This document shows, in pieces, positions 12,009 through 23,379 of a stretch of 64,000 nucleotides of DNA. The notes below the pieces were generated by a model that saw nothing but the letters and a program-made list of their open reading frames with translations, had not been told where the DNA came from and did not search any database. Made by a program: the position numbers and the translations under genes. The stretch lies in contig CM060732.1 in assembly GCA_030704615.1 (NCBI GenBank), forward strand, positions 62,911,053 through 62,975,052. Direction: 5' to 3'. Position 1 is the first letter of the stretch, and each line of letters begins with the position of its first letter. This DNA comes from Takakia lepidozioides. Its lineage: Eukaryota > Streptophyta > Takakiopsida > Takakiales > Takakiaceae.

Positions 12009-13250
12009 GCCTGGTGCATGCGCTTGCTGATCCCTCAGGAGACATGCTCATACAGTCCTCCATAGTCACCACCATGCTCTGATAGTCTGAAACATGACAT
12101 TTGCTTCCCTTTCTGTGGTGACATCTTTGTATAGACGACATAGTCGCAGGTGCTCCTCTTGCAACTCCAATTTTATGGAATTTTTTGTGTGCCATCGAAG
12201 GGACTGGGTCCAATGAAAGAGGCAAGTGCGTTCCCGGCCTTGCATTGGTATTTTCGGGTCACCAGAGCCAAACACAGTCCGCACAACATTTCAATTAGCT
12301 TGTGCGCTGTCTGCCATGAACCTTGTGAAATTTGCATTTGGCAAACCATGAACTCTCATGACGTTAACTAGAGCCTTCCACATAAGAATTTGGCACTCTG
12401 TGTCCTCCGACTGCATGTCACAAACAACAATAGTCATAACTCGCTGGTACGTATGATCATACACATGACAGGCCATGGTCGTCCAATCCTTCACTCGCTT
12501 CACGTGATCAAACATTACCCAGGACTTATGAAGATCACCCCCGGCCTGCATTCTACGCACCAGGCTAACTCCAGAACCCTCCGCAACTGAGGACATCTTG
12601 AACAAATATACTTTTTGGGACCCTTGTCCTGGGAAAACACTGTCTTGGATGAAGTCGTATCGACTTCTGCGCTTCAATTCTAGGATGCTATCTACGTATC
12701 ATTTGTTGCCTGCCCCAGTCCTAAGGACGACGTTGATTTGATAACGAGCATTTGGATAAGTCAATGTTGAGAAATGGTCTATCACAAAGTTAAGCGATGC
12801 ACTATCAAACTTAGTCGTTGTCTCCTCCGACTCCCCTAGCAGATGTTTCTGTAGGAAGCCTTTGCTTGTTGCCATAGCAATGGCTGATGGTGATGCAGGG
12901 GGAGCATTTTGAAATTCTTGCTGAAGCAGCGAACGCACTGTGTCAACACTCTCCCTGCAATCTCCTTGCGACACTGGATGTGCATGGGTGCCAAAATGGA
13001 TACAAGCCCGTGTGAGGTGGTTGATACGGTGCAGTACGTAGTACATTTGTGCATTGCATTCCGCCATGCACTGTGGCACGACTTTACAAAACTTGCAAAC
13101 GACGGAACTGCTCTTTGGAGGAGCATACCTTACTTGAAATGGGTTGTCGCAGACTCCTTCCCACTCCGTCTCATTTTCCACACCGGCCATTTGGAAATGC
13201 TGGCAATCCAAATTTGCACAACGTGTCGCGCACCTCCCTTCGGTAAGCTC
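12009..13250 (-). pseudogene. MULE transposase N-terminal and catalytic part, with TGA stops
   Basis: Reading down from about 13250 in one continuous frame: a Cys/His-rich N-terminal segment (CANLDCQHF, VVPQCMAECNAQMYYVLHR, RACIHFGTHAHPV), then YLFKMSSVAEGSG and FDHVKRVKDWTTMACHVYDH. Next come VCDMQSEDTECQILMWKAL and FMADSAQAN, then VVRTVFGSGDPK, ERTCLFHWTQSL and FQTIRAWW. HVYD and FMAD supply the first two expected DDE aspartates. The frame is broken only by TGA codons, at 12699-12701, 12288-12290 (where the family has W in ANWN) and 12066-12068. The N-terminus continues towards the sequence gap. The C-terminal half lies inverted at 9.70-11.31 kb. Confidence 0.7.
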
Positions 13251-13381
13251 CCCTTCACGTCCTAGTTACTCGCTTGGATGCGCGCGCCGACTCCCCAACG
13301 GCCGCGGGCCAACTTGGAGCTTCGGTGCCGCACCGGGACATAACGGTCCCCCTTCGCTTCCCACTAAACCCTCCCCCTATT

Positions 13382-13881
13382 NNNNNNNNNNNNNNNNNNN
13401 NNNNNNNNNNNNNNNNNNNNNNNNNNNNNNNNNNNNNNNNNNNNNNNNNNNNNNNNNNNNNNNNNNNNNNNNNNNNNNNNNNNNNNNNNNNNNNNNNNNN
13501 NNNNNNNNNNNNNNNNNNNNNNNNNNNNNNNNNNNNNNNNNNNNNNNNNNNNNNNNNNNNNNNNNNNNNNNNNNNNNNNNNNNNNNNNNNNNNNNNNNNN
13601 NNNNNNNNNNNNNNNNNNNNNNNNNNNNNNNNNNNNNNNNNNNNNNNNNNNNNNNNNNNNNNNNNNNNNNNNNNNNNNNNNNNNNNNNNNNNNNNNNNNN
13701 NNNNNNNNNNNNNNNNNNNNNNNNNNNNNNNNNNNNNNNNNNNNNNNNNNNNNNNNNNNNNNNNNNNNNNNNNNNNNNNNNNNNNNNNNNNNNNNNNNNN
13801 NNNNNNNNNNNNNNNNNNNNNNNNNNNNNNNNNNNNNNNNNNNNNNNNNNNNNNNNNNNNNNNNNNNNNNNNNNNNNNNNN
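13382..13881. other. Assembly gap (500 N)
   Basis: Exactly 500 unknown bases, a placeholder size. It hides the 5' end of the MULE transposase gene, the 3' end of the nested gypsy element (rest of RNase H, integrase, 3' LTR) and the left nesting junction. Long open frames across it are artefacts. Confidence 0.98.
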
Positions 13882-14352
13882 GGCTCATGCATGGATCTGC
13901 TATCATACCATCCGCATCCCGATTGACCAACCCTGTCGATGCACAACCTGAAGGTCATACTCTTGGAGTATAAGTGCCCACCGTGCAAGCTTCCCCCGTA
14001 AGCTTGTCTGACTCCATCACCACTTGAGTGGCTGGTGATCCGTGACAAGGTGAAAAGATTGCCGTATAGATAGCCACCTGAAGTGTGCCCCGGACCCACA
14101 CTGCAGCTAAGCACTCTCCTCATATGAGCTGTACTTACCTCTGCAGCGTTGTTCGAGCGGCTAGGCGTAAGCCACTACGAACTCTCTTCCCTCATCATCC
14201 ACATGTGTGAGCACCGCTCCAAGCCCCAGCATGCTCCAATCCAATATGCAGCTGAAAAGGACGCCCCTGATAGGTCGTCTCAAGATATGCGCCGAGGTCA
14301 ACCTCGCCTTGAGCTCTGAAAAAGCTCGTCCTGGCTCATCTTCCATTGCCAC
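13882..14352 (-). pseudogene. RNase H domain of the gypsy element, frameshifted
   Basis: FSELKARLTSAHILRRP and SCILDWSMLGLGAVLTHVDD, then EGREFVVAYA (14161-14352), are the start of the Ty3-type RNase H-like domain. Downstream, in shifting frames, YLYGN and finally VNRDADGM (about 13895-13930) mark its end. At least two frame changes occur between them. The domain is cut by the assembly gap. Confidence 0.7.
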
Positions 14353-14529
14353 TCCTGGTCCACCTTGTCAGCGTGGTTAGAGCCCTTTGCCAATGGTACT
14401 AAATCCTTGACAAACGTCTATAAATAGTTTGCCAACCCCATGAAAGCTCGAACTCGCTCACATCCGTGGGGCGTGATTTTGTGCAATGGCCTCTACCTTA
14501 GTTTGCTGTACCCCAATCCTCCAGGATAT

Positions 14530-15299
14530 ATCATGTGACCCAGATACTCAATCTGGTTGTGGAAAAACTTGCACTTCCCCGTGATTGCAACTTCAATCCG
14601 TGCGCTCTCAAGCGCTCCAATACCACCTGAAGGTGTCTCTCATGCTCCTCCATCGTAACACTAAAGATGATGATGTCATCTATGTAGCACCGAGCAAAGT
14701 CCACCCCTGCTAGAATCCTATCCATGACTCTCTGAAACTCTGCAGGAGCATTCTTAAGCCCAAATGGTAAGAACCGCCACTGGTATAGGCAATCCTTGCC
14801 GTGCTCATTGATCCCCCAGAATGCCGTCTTCTGCTTGTCCGCCTCCTTGATTGCAACTGGTGATATCCGGATCGTAAATCCAAAGTGCTAAAGGCCTTAG
14901 CATGCCCGATGGCATCAAAGATCTCCTCTGGTGTTGGCATGGCATACTTACGGACTTGTCTGACGATTTTACAGGCCGGTAATCACCGCACATACGTCTC
15001 TCCGTCCAATGCCATAGACATCCTTCTTGGCTGGCATCACTGTGGCTGAAGCATACTCTCCACCAGAGAGCTCTACCAAACCTGCCTCCCAGAGATCTTG
15101 AGTCCTCATCTGATCAAGACCTCTCCATGTCACTGTATCTATAGGGTCTCCGAAAGATTGGCGTGTCAGTGGCCAACTCAATACGGATCTCTTGACCCTT
15201 CAGTGCTCCCAAGTCCTTCAAACTGAAGGCAAAGCAATTCCGTAAGCCCTCAGGAACCGCCGTATACGTCGTCTCTCTCCTCCGGTGACAATGGTCCAA
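14530..15299 (-). pseudogene. Reverse transcriptase domain of the gypsy element, frameshifted
   Basis: The entry segment FAFSLKDLGALKGQEIRIEL with IFRRPYRYSDMER is at about 15114-15235. Then LWEAGLVELSGGEYASATVM, MCGDYRPVK, FSTLDLRSGYHQ and the catalytic box CYIDDIIIF at 14675-14686 are found, each in a different frame. These are standard Ty3/gypsy RT blocks in the correct order. Several indels make it non-functional. Confidence 0.8.
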
Positions 15300-15376
15300 T
15301 GTCAGGCTCCCAATGTCCTCCGTAACTACACCTTAAGTCCAGTGGGCTTAGAGGTAGATGACTCGTCCCGTGGTTG

Positions 15377-16836
15377 CTATGCTGCACCTCTTGGCATTAC
15401 TCCTAACCTCTCAGACAAGGCATCATCTGCCCTGCTCTTAGGACAAGTCATCTCATCCTTGAGGACCTCCTCAACTCGAGAAGAATCCCCAACCTCATCC
15501 ATCACAGCCGCCTTGGCTGCCAACTCCCTCTGAACCTCGAGCACCTCCCACGTGTGCCATGGATGCATGCACCCCGTGGTCCTCATATGCTCGCCCCCAC
15601 TCACTGCCTGTACCGTCTCGGTAGGCAGAGAGACCATTGAGGGAAGTGTATTCCGCACTCTGCGTTGCTCAGCTAGAGCCAAGCTGATAATCCAGGTCAA
15701 GCAATTGAGATCCATTGCTTGCCCCAACACTTGACGACGTGATGCCTCAGAAAAGACGACACCGCCGTGGTACCAGTGGTAAAACCCATTGCCCTCTCAC
15801 GCTCGTCAGCATTAGGCTCCACTAACTGCTGCACTGAGCATCCCACAGGAGGCCAGGTCCACTATCCCGGAAAGCATGCGATCCTGGGAAGCTGAGGCAG
15901 TGTAGGTAATGCTGCTCGTGGTTGACCCACCTTGTTGACCACTGGCAAAGGCGAACGGTCATCGTGTCTCACACGTTGAGACTGCCTCCCTGTGTCCAGA
16001 ATGTTATCCACTGTGAGATGTGCTGGCCGCTGCACCCCATCAAATGCACGCTTGAGCAGTGCGGGTGGCATCATGTTTGTCCACCATAGCCGTGGACGAT
16101 GAGCCCGTGACCCCACTGTAGCTGCATCTAGCAACACTGCTGACCCAAGCCACGACCGGACTTGATGCACACTGGCCATCACCCTGGCCCGAATCGCCAT
16201 CAGTGGCACATTCTCCAAGATGTATGCTGAGATACAGCTTGATGAAGCTGCAAGTGGCGCAAAACCCGCCCATCTCCCAAAACAGACCCGACCTCGAGTC
16301 TCGCAATCCATTGCCATGCCCGGCTGATGAATGCCCTTGGCAGGGCCAACCTGCCACTACCAGATCAATGGAGCCAACCCGCTCCAAATCCTGCGCCCCC
16401 AGCAACGAAATGTCTGCTGGCAAGGCCTGCTGATATCCACGAATGCAGACACCGACAACAACTCAGGGTACCGCTGCACAACAAGAGCAACATGGCGAAG
16501 TGAAACGCGTCGTGCATCTCATCCCTCTCCACATACAGGTAACCGAACTCGTACACCTGCTTGTAACACAGCAGCCAATCCGGTGCTGATCCCGCCAAAC
16601 AAGTCCAGAAGACAAATGCCTTCATCCGGATACTGCCACACAATAGGTGTGGTGTCCAATGGAGACAATTGAGGTGGTCCTGGTGCAATCCCCACACTCT
16701 CCTCCTCTCCTGACGGTACAAAAGCCTCCACCCAGGCTTGTTGCACCCGTCGATCAGCATCCCGCTGCAAATCCTTGCTCGTGCCCCACAATGGAGTCTG
16801 AGCAACCATGGTAGGCAACTCCGCCATACCATACAT
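15377..16836 (-). pseudogene. C5 cytosine DNA methyltransferase domain inside gypsy pol
   Basis: Conserved C5-methyltransferase motifs occur in order. Motif I is DLFGGISTGLAAVLQAGV (16552-16608). A following acidic motif is YLYVERD (about 16540). Motif IV is VAGWPCQGHSSAGHG with the catalytic Cys at 16340-16342, followed by GLRDSRSGLFWEM. Motif VI is ENVP (16204-16215). Motif VIII is GSRAHRPRLWW (16078-16110). A C-terminal LGQAMDLNCLTW lies at about 15690-15730, preceded out of frame by ERERAMGF. The domain sits between protease and RT, so it was part of pol. It would transfer methyl groups to cytosine in DNA. Catalytic residues persist but at least three frame changes and stops break it. The element family, not this copy, may make active enzyme. 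Confidence 0.8.
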
Positions 16837-16906
16837 GTCATCTTGCTCTCCGGAGGTGGTACATCCTCTGAATGAGCATTGCCCTCAAGCAACTCTCTAG
16901 GCCAAC

Positions 16907-17538
16907 TCACTGCCGTTGTGAAGCTGCTAGTGTCGGCATCTTGCCTCGCTGGGCAACCGCAACTCCTCCTATGAACGTCACAGGGAGCTGCACACGCCGG
17001 CCCTCCCCTGACTGCCATGCAGGCCTATAGGAAGCTGATTCCTCCCAAAAATCCAGGGTGAAGCCCATGGGGTACAACACTGCCCCACCAACCAGGACAT
17101 CGTATGAGACTGCGTCTGTCACAATGGCCTTGGCTCGCATCACTGAGCCATCTGTAGGGTGATCCGGCCGTAGTCTGATAGCCAACTCATGCCGTGTCAT
17201 GCCCCGAGCCTGCTCCGATCCTCCCAAGACGTCTGTATCTGGAAAGGACAAGGCTCCATATCCGCCTCCGTGAGGCCCAAGCCTGCAATAGCAGCTCTGC
17301 CCAGCATCAATGGCTGAGCTCCCGAGTCCAACAAGACCCGCAGTGGCCGGTACCTCTTGCCTGCCGGTCCACTCAAACAGAAAATGCCATCCTGGTTGTC
17401 TAACATGACAACTCCAGGTGTCACCATGGCGCGCTCAATGGCTGGCCTAGCTGGCAGCTCCATCAACCTGGCAGCTGCAGCTTGCCATGGCGCCGCCGTG
17501 GCAGTCTTGACCCTCAAATCCGAGGATCCCTCCGGCAC
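16907..17538 (-). pseudogene. Retroviral-type aspartic protease region of the gypsy element
   Basis: RPLRVLLDSGAQPLMLGR carries the DSGA active site (17317-17328) with a following hydrophobic turn. In a second frame the domain continues with AKAIVTDAVSYDVLVGG, LYPMGFTLDFWEE and ASYRPAW down to 16907. It lies between gag and the methyltransferase domain. One frame change separates the two halves near 17200. Confidence 0.75.
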
Positions 17539-18021
17539 TACACCTCCTACTATCTCCGCAGAAGATGAAGTAACCTCCCACTCTCACAGAGTGTAGCTGC
17601 CAGCCTGAACACCTCAGCTGGTCTTACCCCCGGCGTCGCAATCATGGTAGCCGAGAACAATGGAGCCTGGCACACAGATGTGGCCGCTCCTAGCAGCACA
17701 CTAGCTGCCGTAGCCTTGGCAACACTAGGTAGTGGTGCTACCCGTGTAGCTCTCCCCAATGGCATAGTAACCTCCGCCTCGGTAACAGTCGGGCGAGAAC
17801 TAGGTGCCATGGATGGCGTCGACACTGTCTCCGCCAATGTGAATGACTGAGGAAGCCTAGCCTGACGGCTTGCCTCCCCACGCTGTGGATCCAACTCCAC
17901 CTCTGCACCTCGTGGCTCAGGAACTCGTGCTGCTCCTCGAGTCACGGCTGCAGCAGACTCCACCTGCACTAGTGGTAGTGCTGCTCCACTCATGAATCCC
18001 ATGCCTCCCATATCTCCTCCC

Positions 18022-19524
18022 TCAGGAGCAGGAGGTGGACCATCCGGCCTTAGAGCCGGTACCACCTGAGCTGTAGCCATGGCAGCGAGCCTCTGCTCTA
18101 GCTGCTGAAGCCGTTGGCCATGCCTTGGTCACACCCTGACCTCCGCGTCCTTGGCCACGTTGAGCTTGCCCTTGGCCTGCACCTCGTGGCTGGCCACCTC
18201 GTCCTCTCTGGGCTGCTCCACCTCGCCCCCGGCCACCATTGTTCCCTTGGAACTGGCCTGGGCGCAACTCAGGATGCAAACTATAACACTGGGCCTCTCC
18301 ATGCCCGTGCTTGCCACAATGCCCACACTGCAACTGTGCAGGCTGTGCATGTGCCGACCCTCTGGGCAATCCTTCTTGACATGGGGTCCTCCACATGTCC
18401 AGCACACCACATCCGCCCGTTGTTGGCCAGCAAATGAAGGGAGAGACCCCTGCATTTGAGGTCCTCTCTGTCCTTCCTGAGCTTCACCTGAGCCCCCTTG
18501 TTGCCTTGAGCACGTTGAGGTAGTGGTTGGCTAGGAGCACCACTACCCCGTGGTGTCTCCTTAGCAAATCCCACCATGACCACTTGTTCCTCCACCATGT
18601 TGAGCTCTATCTGCTCTGCCAGCAAAAACACATTTGCTAAGGTGGGTTGGGCCGCTTGTAGGAGAGTTGCATCCCGCACCCTTCTCCTCAGCTCCTTGTC
18701 CAATATCCCATACCAGAATTGGACTGCCTGAGCTTCCGTAACCCCTTGGGTTACATCTATCAAGCGCCTCATGCGAGTGAAAGCCTCCCTCAAGCTCTCG
18801 GTCGGCTTCCGTTGGAACTCTTGCAAGCTCCGCAACTTCTCTGTCCTCACCCCTTGGTAGTTCCCTCTCAACTCTTCGAAGAACTCCACAACAGGGTTGA
18901 AGGCAGGCACGGGTGCTAGTGCTGGTGCGGTAGTGGCTTGGGTGGACGTCGTAGCTACTGTACCACCAGTCCCACTGCTGCTTGCTGAAGCTGCCGGTGC
19001 AGCGGCAGGTGTAGCCACTGCCCTCGTGGCTCTAGTGCCCCTAGTGATGGAGACATAGTCGGGTGACCAGTACATCCTCCACTCCTCGATCTCAACCTCA
19101 TGCCCCCGCCTGAACTCATGGTAATCATCCATAGGCGGCCCCTCAAGGTGCTGAAACAGCCCTTTCCATGCCATGAACGGCGTAAATAGTTGTGGATTGC
19201 GCATTTGCTGCAAATCACACCAACTATCAAACTCTTGGATAAAATCATCCAACTCAATGGTGCCCACCGCCCCAGAGTATCTTCGTGGCCCCTTGGTAGC
19301 TCCATACATCTCCTCCATTGTGTCCCACAATAATGGCAAAGAAACAACTTGCATCGCCGGTATGAGCCCTCCTGATTCACAATCCGAATCAGAACATTCC
19401 GTGGAAGACACAGGAGGTGAAGGTGGCCTAAACCGCACACCTCGTCTCGTGTACCCACTAGTATCGCTAGTGCTCGAACCGGCACTGTCCCCAGCACTAG
19501 TGGCACCTCCGTGTTGACATTCAA
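18022..19524 (-). pseudogene. gag of the gypsy element with two zinc knuckles
   Basis: A 385-codon frame (18281-19438) holds a Ty3-type capsid region: VVEFFEELRGNYQG, LRSLQEFQRKPTESLREAF, QFWYGILDKELRRRV. The nucleocapsid follows in two other frames: CWTCGGPHVKKDC (CX2CX3HX4C) at about 18357-18400 and CGHCGKHGHGEAQC (CX2CX4HX4C) at about 18290-18330. An overlapping frame extends upstream to 19524. Frame changes near 18450 and 18330 inactivate it. Confidence 0.8.
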
Positions 19525-19749
19525 CCGGTCATGAACATGTCCCTAACCCCCTCTCCACAAGGTAACCGGGTAGAGAACCTGTTGCGGCTTATGGTTTGGA
19601 ATACTAAGTTCCTAACATAGCCTACACCTGAACTTGCATGACCATGGGAATATCATGAAGATACTCCTCAAACCGCCCTCCACGAGCTTCAAAATTCGGC
19701 CTTCCAGACCACATGCCAGTCCTTAGTCCACCAGTGCCTCCACGAGTCA

Positions 19750-21640
19750 GCACAGGCCATCCACAGGTCAACACGGGCCACCACAGACCAGCACAGGCCC
19801 ACACAGCTCACTGGTCACAGCCGTCACAGTCCCACAGGCCACTGGGCACAGCCTGTCACAGCCCCTCACAGCTCGTCACAGCCTCAAAGGCCTCAGGCAC
19901 AGCCTGTCACAGCCCCTCACAGCCGTCACAGCCCCAAAGGCCATGGGCACGGCCTGTCACAGCCCCTCACAGCCCGTCACAGCCTCAAAGGCCTCAGGCA
20001 CGGCCTGTCACAGCCCATCACAGCCCCAAAGGCCTCAGGCACGGCCTGTCACAGCCCCTCACAGCCCGTCACAGCCCCAAAGGCCTCAGGCGCGGCCTGT
20101 CACAGCCCCTCACAGCCCGTCACAGCCCCAAAGGCCATGGGCACGGCCTGTCACAGCCCCTCACAGCCCGTCACAGCCTCAAAGGCCTCAGGCACGGCCT
20201 GTCACAGCCCATCACAGCCCCAAAGGCCTCAGGCACGGCCTGTCACAGCCCATCACAGCCCCAAAGGCCTCAGGCACGGCCTGTCACAGCCCCTCACAGC
20301 CCGTCACAGCCCCAAAGGCCTCAGGCGCGGCCTGTCACAGCCCCTCACAGCCCGTCACAGCCCCAAAGGCCATGGGCACGGCCTGTCACAGCCCCTCACA
20401 GCCCGTCACAGCCTCAAAGGCCTCAGGCACGGCCTGTCACAGCCCCTCACAGCCCGTCACAGCCCCAAAGGCCTCAGGCACGGCCTGTCACAGCCCCTCA
20501 CAGCCCATCACAGCCCCAAAGGCCTCAGGCACGGCCTGTCACAGCCCCTCACAGCCCGTCACAGCCTCAAAGGCCTCAGGCACGGCCTGTCACAGCCCCT
20601 CACAGCCCGCCACAGCCTCAAAGGCCTCAGGCACGGCCTGTCACAGCCCCAAAGGCCTCAGGCACGGCCTGTCACAGCCCCTCACAGCCCATCACAGCCC
20701 CAAAGGCCATGGGCACAGCCTGTCACAGCCCGTCACAGCCCCACAGGCCTCAGGGCACAGCCTGTCACAGCCCCGCACAGCCCGTCACAGCCCCAAAGGC
20801 CATTGGGCACAGCCTGTCACAGCCTGACACAGCCCGTCACAGCCCCACAGGGCACAGGGCACAGCCTGTCACAGCCCATCACAGCCTCAAAGGCCTCAGG
20901 CACGGCCTGTCACAGCCCCTCACAGCCCATCACAGCCCCAAAGGCCATGGGCACAGCCTGTCACAGCCCGTCACAGCCCCACAGGCCTCAGGGCACAGCC
21001 TGTCACAGCCCGCACAGCCCGTCACAGCCCCAAAAGGCCACTGGGCACAGCCTGTCACAGCCTGACACAGCCCGTCACAGCCCCACAGGGCACAGGGCAC
21101 AGCCTGTCACAGCCCATCACAGCCTGTCACAGCTTGCCACAGCTTGCCACAGCCCATCACAGCCCATCACAGCCGCAAAGGCCTCAGGCACGGCCTGTCA
21201 CAGCCCCTCACAGCCCATCACAGCCCCAAAGGCCATGGGCACAGCCTGTCACAGCCCGTCACAGCCCCACAGGCCTCAGGGCACAGCCTGTCACAGCCCC
21301 GCACAGCCCGTCACAGCCCCAAAGGCCACTGGCACAGCCTGTCACAGCCTGACACAGCCCGTCACAGCCCCTCACAACCCATCACAGCCCCAAAGGCCAT
21401 GGGCACAGCCTGTCACAGCCCGTCACAGCCCCAAAAGGCCACTGGGCACAGCCTGTCACAGCCTGACATAGCCCGTCACAGCCCCACAGGGCACAGGGCA
21501 CAGGGCACAGCCTGTTACAGCCCATCACAGCCTGTCACAGCTTGCCACAGCCCGTCACAGCTCGCCACAGCCTGACACAGCCCGTCACAGCCCGTCACAG
21601 CTTGCCACAGCCTGTCACAGCCCCACACATGGCCGCTCTG
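19750..21640. repeat. Minisatellite: 51-bp units built of TCACAGCCC decamers
   Basis: The 51-bp unit contains three TCACAGCCC-type decamers followed by CAAAGGCCTCAGGCACGGC. It recurs regularly from about 19.86 to 20.72 kb and irregularly, with shorter and variant units, to 21.64 kb. Because 51 is divisible by 3, stop-free frames of up to 450 codons arise on the plus strand with a 17-residue period (CHSPSQPVTAPKAS). I regard these as by-products, not genes. The array lies immediately 5' of gag in the minus-strand retroelement, where a leader would be. Confidence 0.85.
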
Positions 21641-23375
21641 GCAGTTTAGCCATTTCTCCAAGGGGTTTAGCCACGCCAAGCTAGGGTTTGTGTCTCTTGG
21701 ACTCTAGGCTTCTTTCCACCGAGCTATGGTGGCTGTGAGGAAATCAGCAAGGTATTCTTGCTCTTTCGGCTCCCACACACCACCATAGTAGCCCTAAGCC
21801 ATGAGGTGGTTGCCACAAACCAAGCCTTCTTTCTCACTTAGCCTCCCCAAACACGCCACTAAACTCAATGGCAAACAACCAAGCCCTGCTGGTTCCCAGC
21901 CCTTGTGAGCACTCATTCAAGCACTCTCCTTGGCCATAGCATCTGTCTTAGAGCCTATTCCAGCCCCCTACACCTGCTGCTTCAAGAGTTGCGCTCCCTT
22001 CAAGCTTGAAGTTGAAACCCCAACTCACATAGGCCCTACAAGTGCTTTTCTTTCACTCCAAGTGGAAACCAGCCCTAGACCTTCCGTTCTAGCTCTCTAA
22101 AGCTTGAAAACAAGAGCCTCAATGGGCTGAAGGCATGCTCCACACATGCCCCACTCTCACCATAAGAGAATCAGCTCCTTTGCTTCATTTCTTGCACCCA
22201 CAAACCCGAAAATACAAGCTTCAGCAGGCTGAAAGCATGCTCCACATGCCCTACAGGGAAACCAGCCCCCTCTTCCTTGCTTGCCCTCCAAGCTTGAAGA
22301 TGGAAGCTTCAATGAGCTGAATACATGCTCCACACATGCAACCTCTTCACACAAGAGATATCAGCCCCCTATCTTGGCTCCTTGGCTCCTTGATGCTCTC
22401 TAAGATAAGATTAAGCACTCCACAGCCTTTGCCAAGTTCCTGAAACCCTAAGGCTTACATTTCCAGCCACAAGACACTTCTCTTGTGGTGCAAGAGCTCT
22501 TCTTCCAAGCTCTGAAACCCTAGGTGCACATTCCATGGCCTTGCCGCACATCTTAGCTCCTGTTCCAGCCCTGCTTTTGCCATGACAAGAGCCCTCTCAA
22601 TGCTGAAGCTCGAGATTGAAACCCAATCTCACCATACTCCACAAAGTGCACTGATTTGCCCCAAGCAAAATCAGCCCTTTCGCTTGGTCTTGCAATCCTT
22701 CACACAATGAAAGCTCGCATTCCCAAGTCCAGTTCTCAGCTTTGCCACCAAAGCCACTATAACCTGCTCTTGACTGGTCCTCTTCCCAATCGTGCTTGCT
22801 CATGCATGTACACAATCTGGAACCATCAAGGTGCTCTGGAATTACCTGCAGCATGGTGCTTTCATCTCTGAAGCTGAAGATCGAATGCCAAGGTCTACCA
22901 CCTCGTAACCCACATCGCCTCCGCTTCTAACAACTAAGAGCTCCACGGTGCTCCTTGCATAACAACCTGGTTTCTCTCATTCTCAAGCAAAAACCACAAG
23001 TGCTACAACTAACTCGTATCTGGCACTCATAGATACGAGCTGATCTTTCTCGAGTGATAAAGAAGAAGAATACAAGCACAAGCTCATGCGAGCTCACAAA
23101 GCTGAAGCATAAACTCATGCATATATAACCTCATCACTCAAATACAAGTCAAGCCAAGTGCACCCCACGCCATGGGGAATCCACACTACGGCGCCATAGC
23201 TAGGCGCGGTGAGGCTCAACTCGAGAAAGATGAGCCTCCCGCGCTTGCCGTGAAGATAACCACTCCAGGGCCTAAATCTGCCTTGACCCCTGGATTGACA
23301 CTTGGGCCAATCCCAAATGTCAATATGTAAAAGCTAGCTATTTCCTAGCTAGTTTCACACTAGTGGTAAAATAAC
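21641..23375 (-). other. Probable 5' LTR/leader of the gypsy element; no gene
   Basis: No coding potential is visible. Three degenerate units of about 90-100 bp (about 22099-22200, 22202-22289, 22290-22381) share GCTGAA, CATGCTCCACA and CAGCC blocks. A TATA-like TTATATATG on minus lies at 23120-23128, about 240 bases inside the start of the MULE palindrome array, as expected for an LTR promoter. LTR termini could not be fixed because the other LTR is in or beyond the gap. Confidence 0.45.
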
Positions 23376-23379
23376 TTGA

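Larger units (their letters stand above)
13882..23375 (-). mobile_element. Nested Ty3/gypsy retrotransposon carrying a cytosine methyltransferase (decayed)
   Basis: In minus-strand order: possible 5' LTR/leader (23.37-21.65 kb), tandem-repeat leader (21.64-19.75), gag with two zinc knuckles (19.5-18.0), aspartic protease (17.5-16.9), C5 cytosine methyltransferase (16.8-15.4), reverse transcriptase (15.3-14.5) and RNase H (14.35-13.88). It then runs into the gap. Frameshifts and stops interrupt every domain. It lies inside the MULE. Exact LTR ends, primer binding site and target duplication were not identified, so the outer limits are approximate. Confidence 0.75.

Noticed and set aside
13144-14123. 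Open frames running through the N block
   Set aside because: They consist mostly of unknown residues across the 500-base assembly gap.
19713-21471. Long plus-strand open frames (450 and 444 codons)
   Set aside because: They are stop-free only because a 51-bp repeat is divisible by three. The composition is repetitive in every frame and no start context or domain supports a gene.
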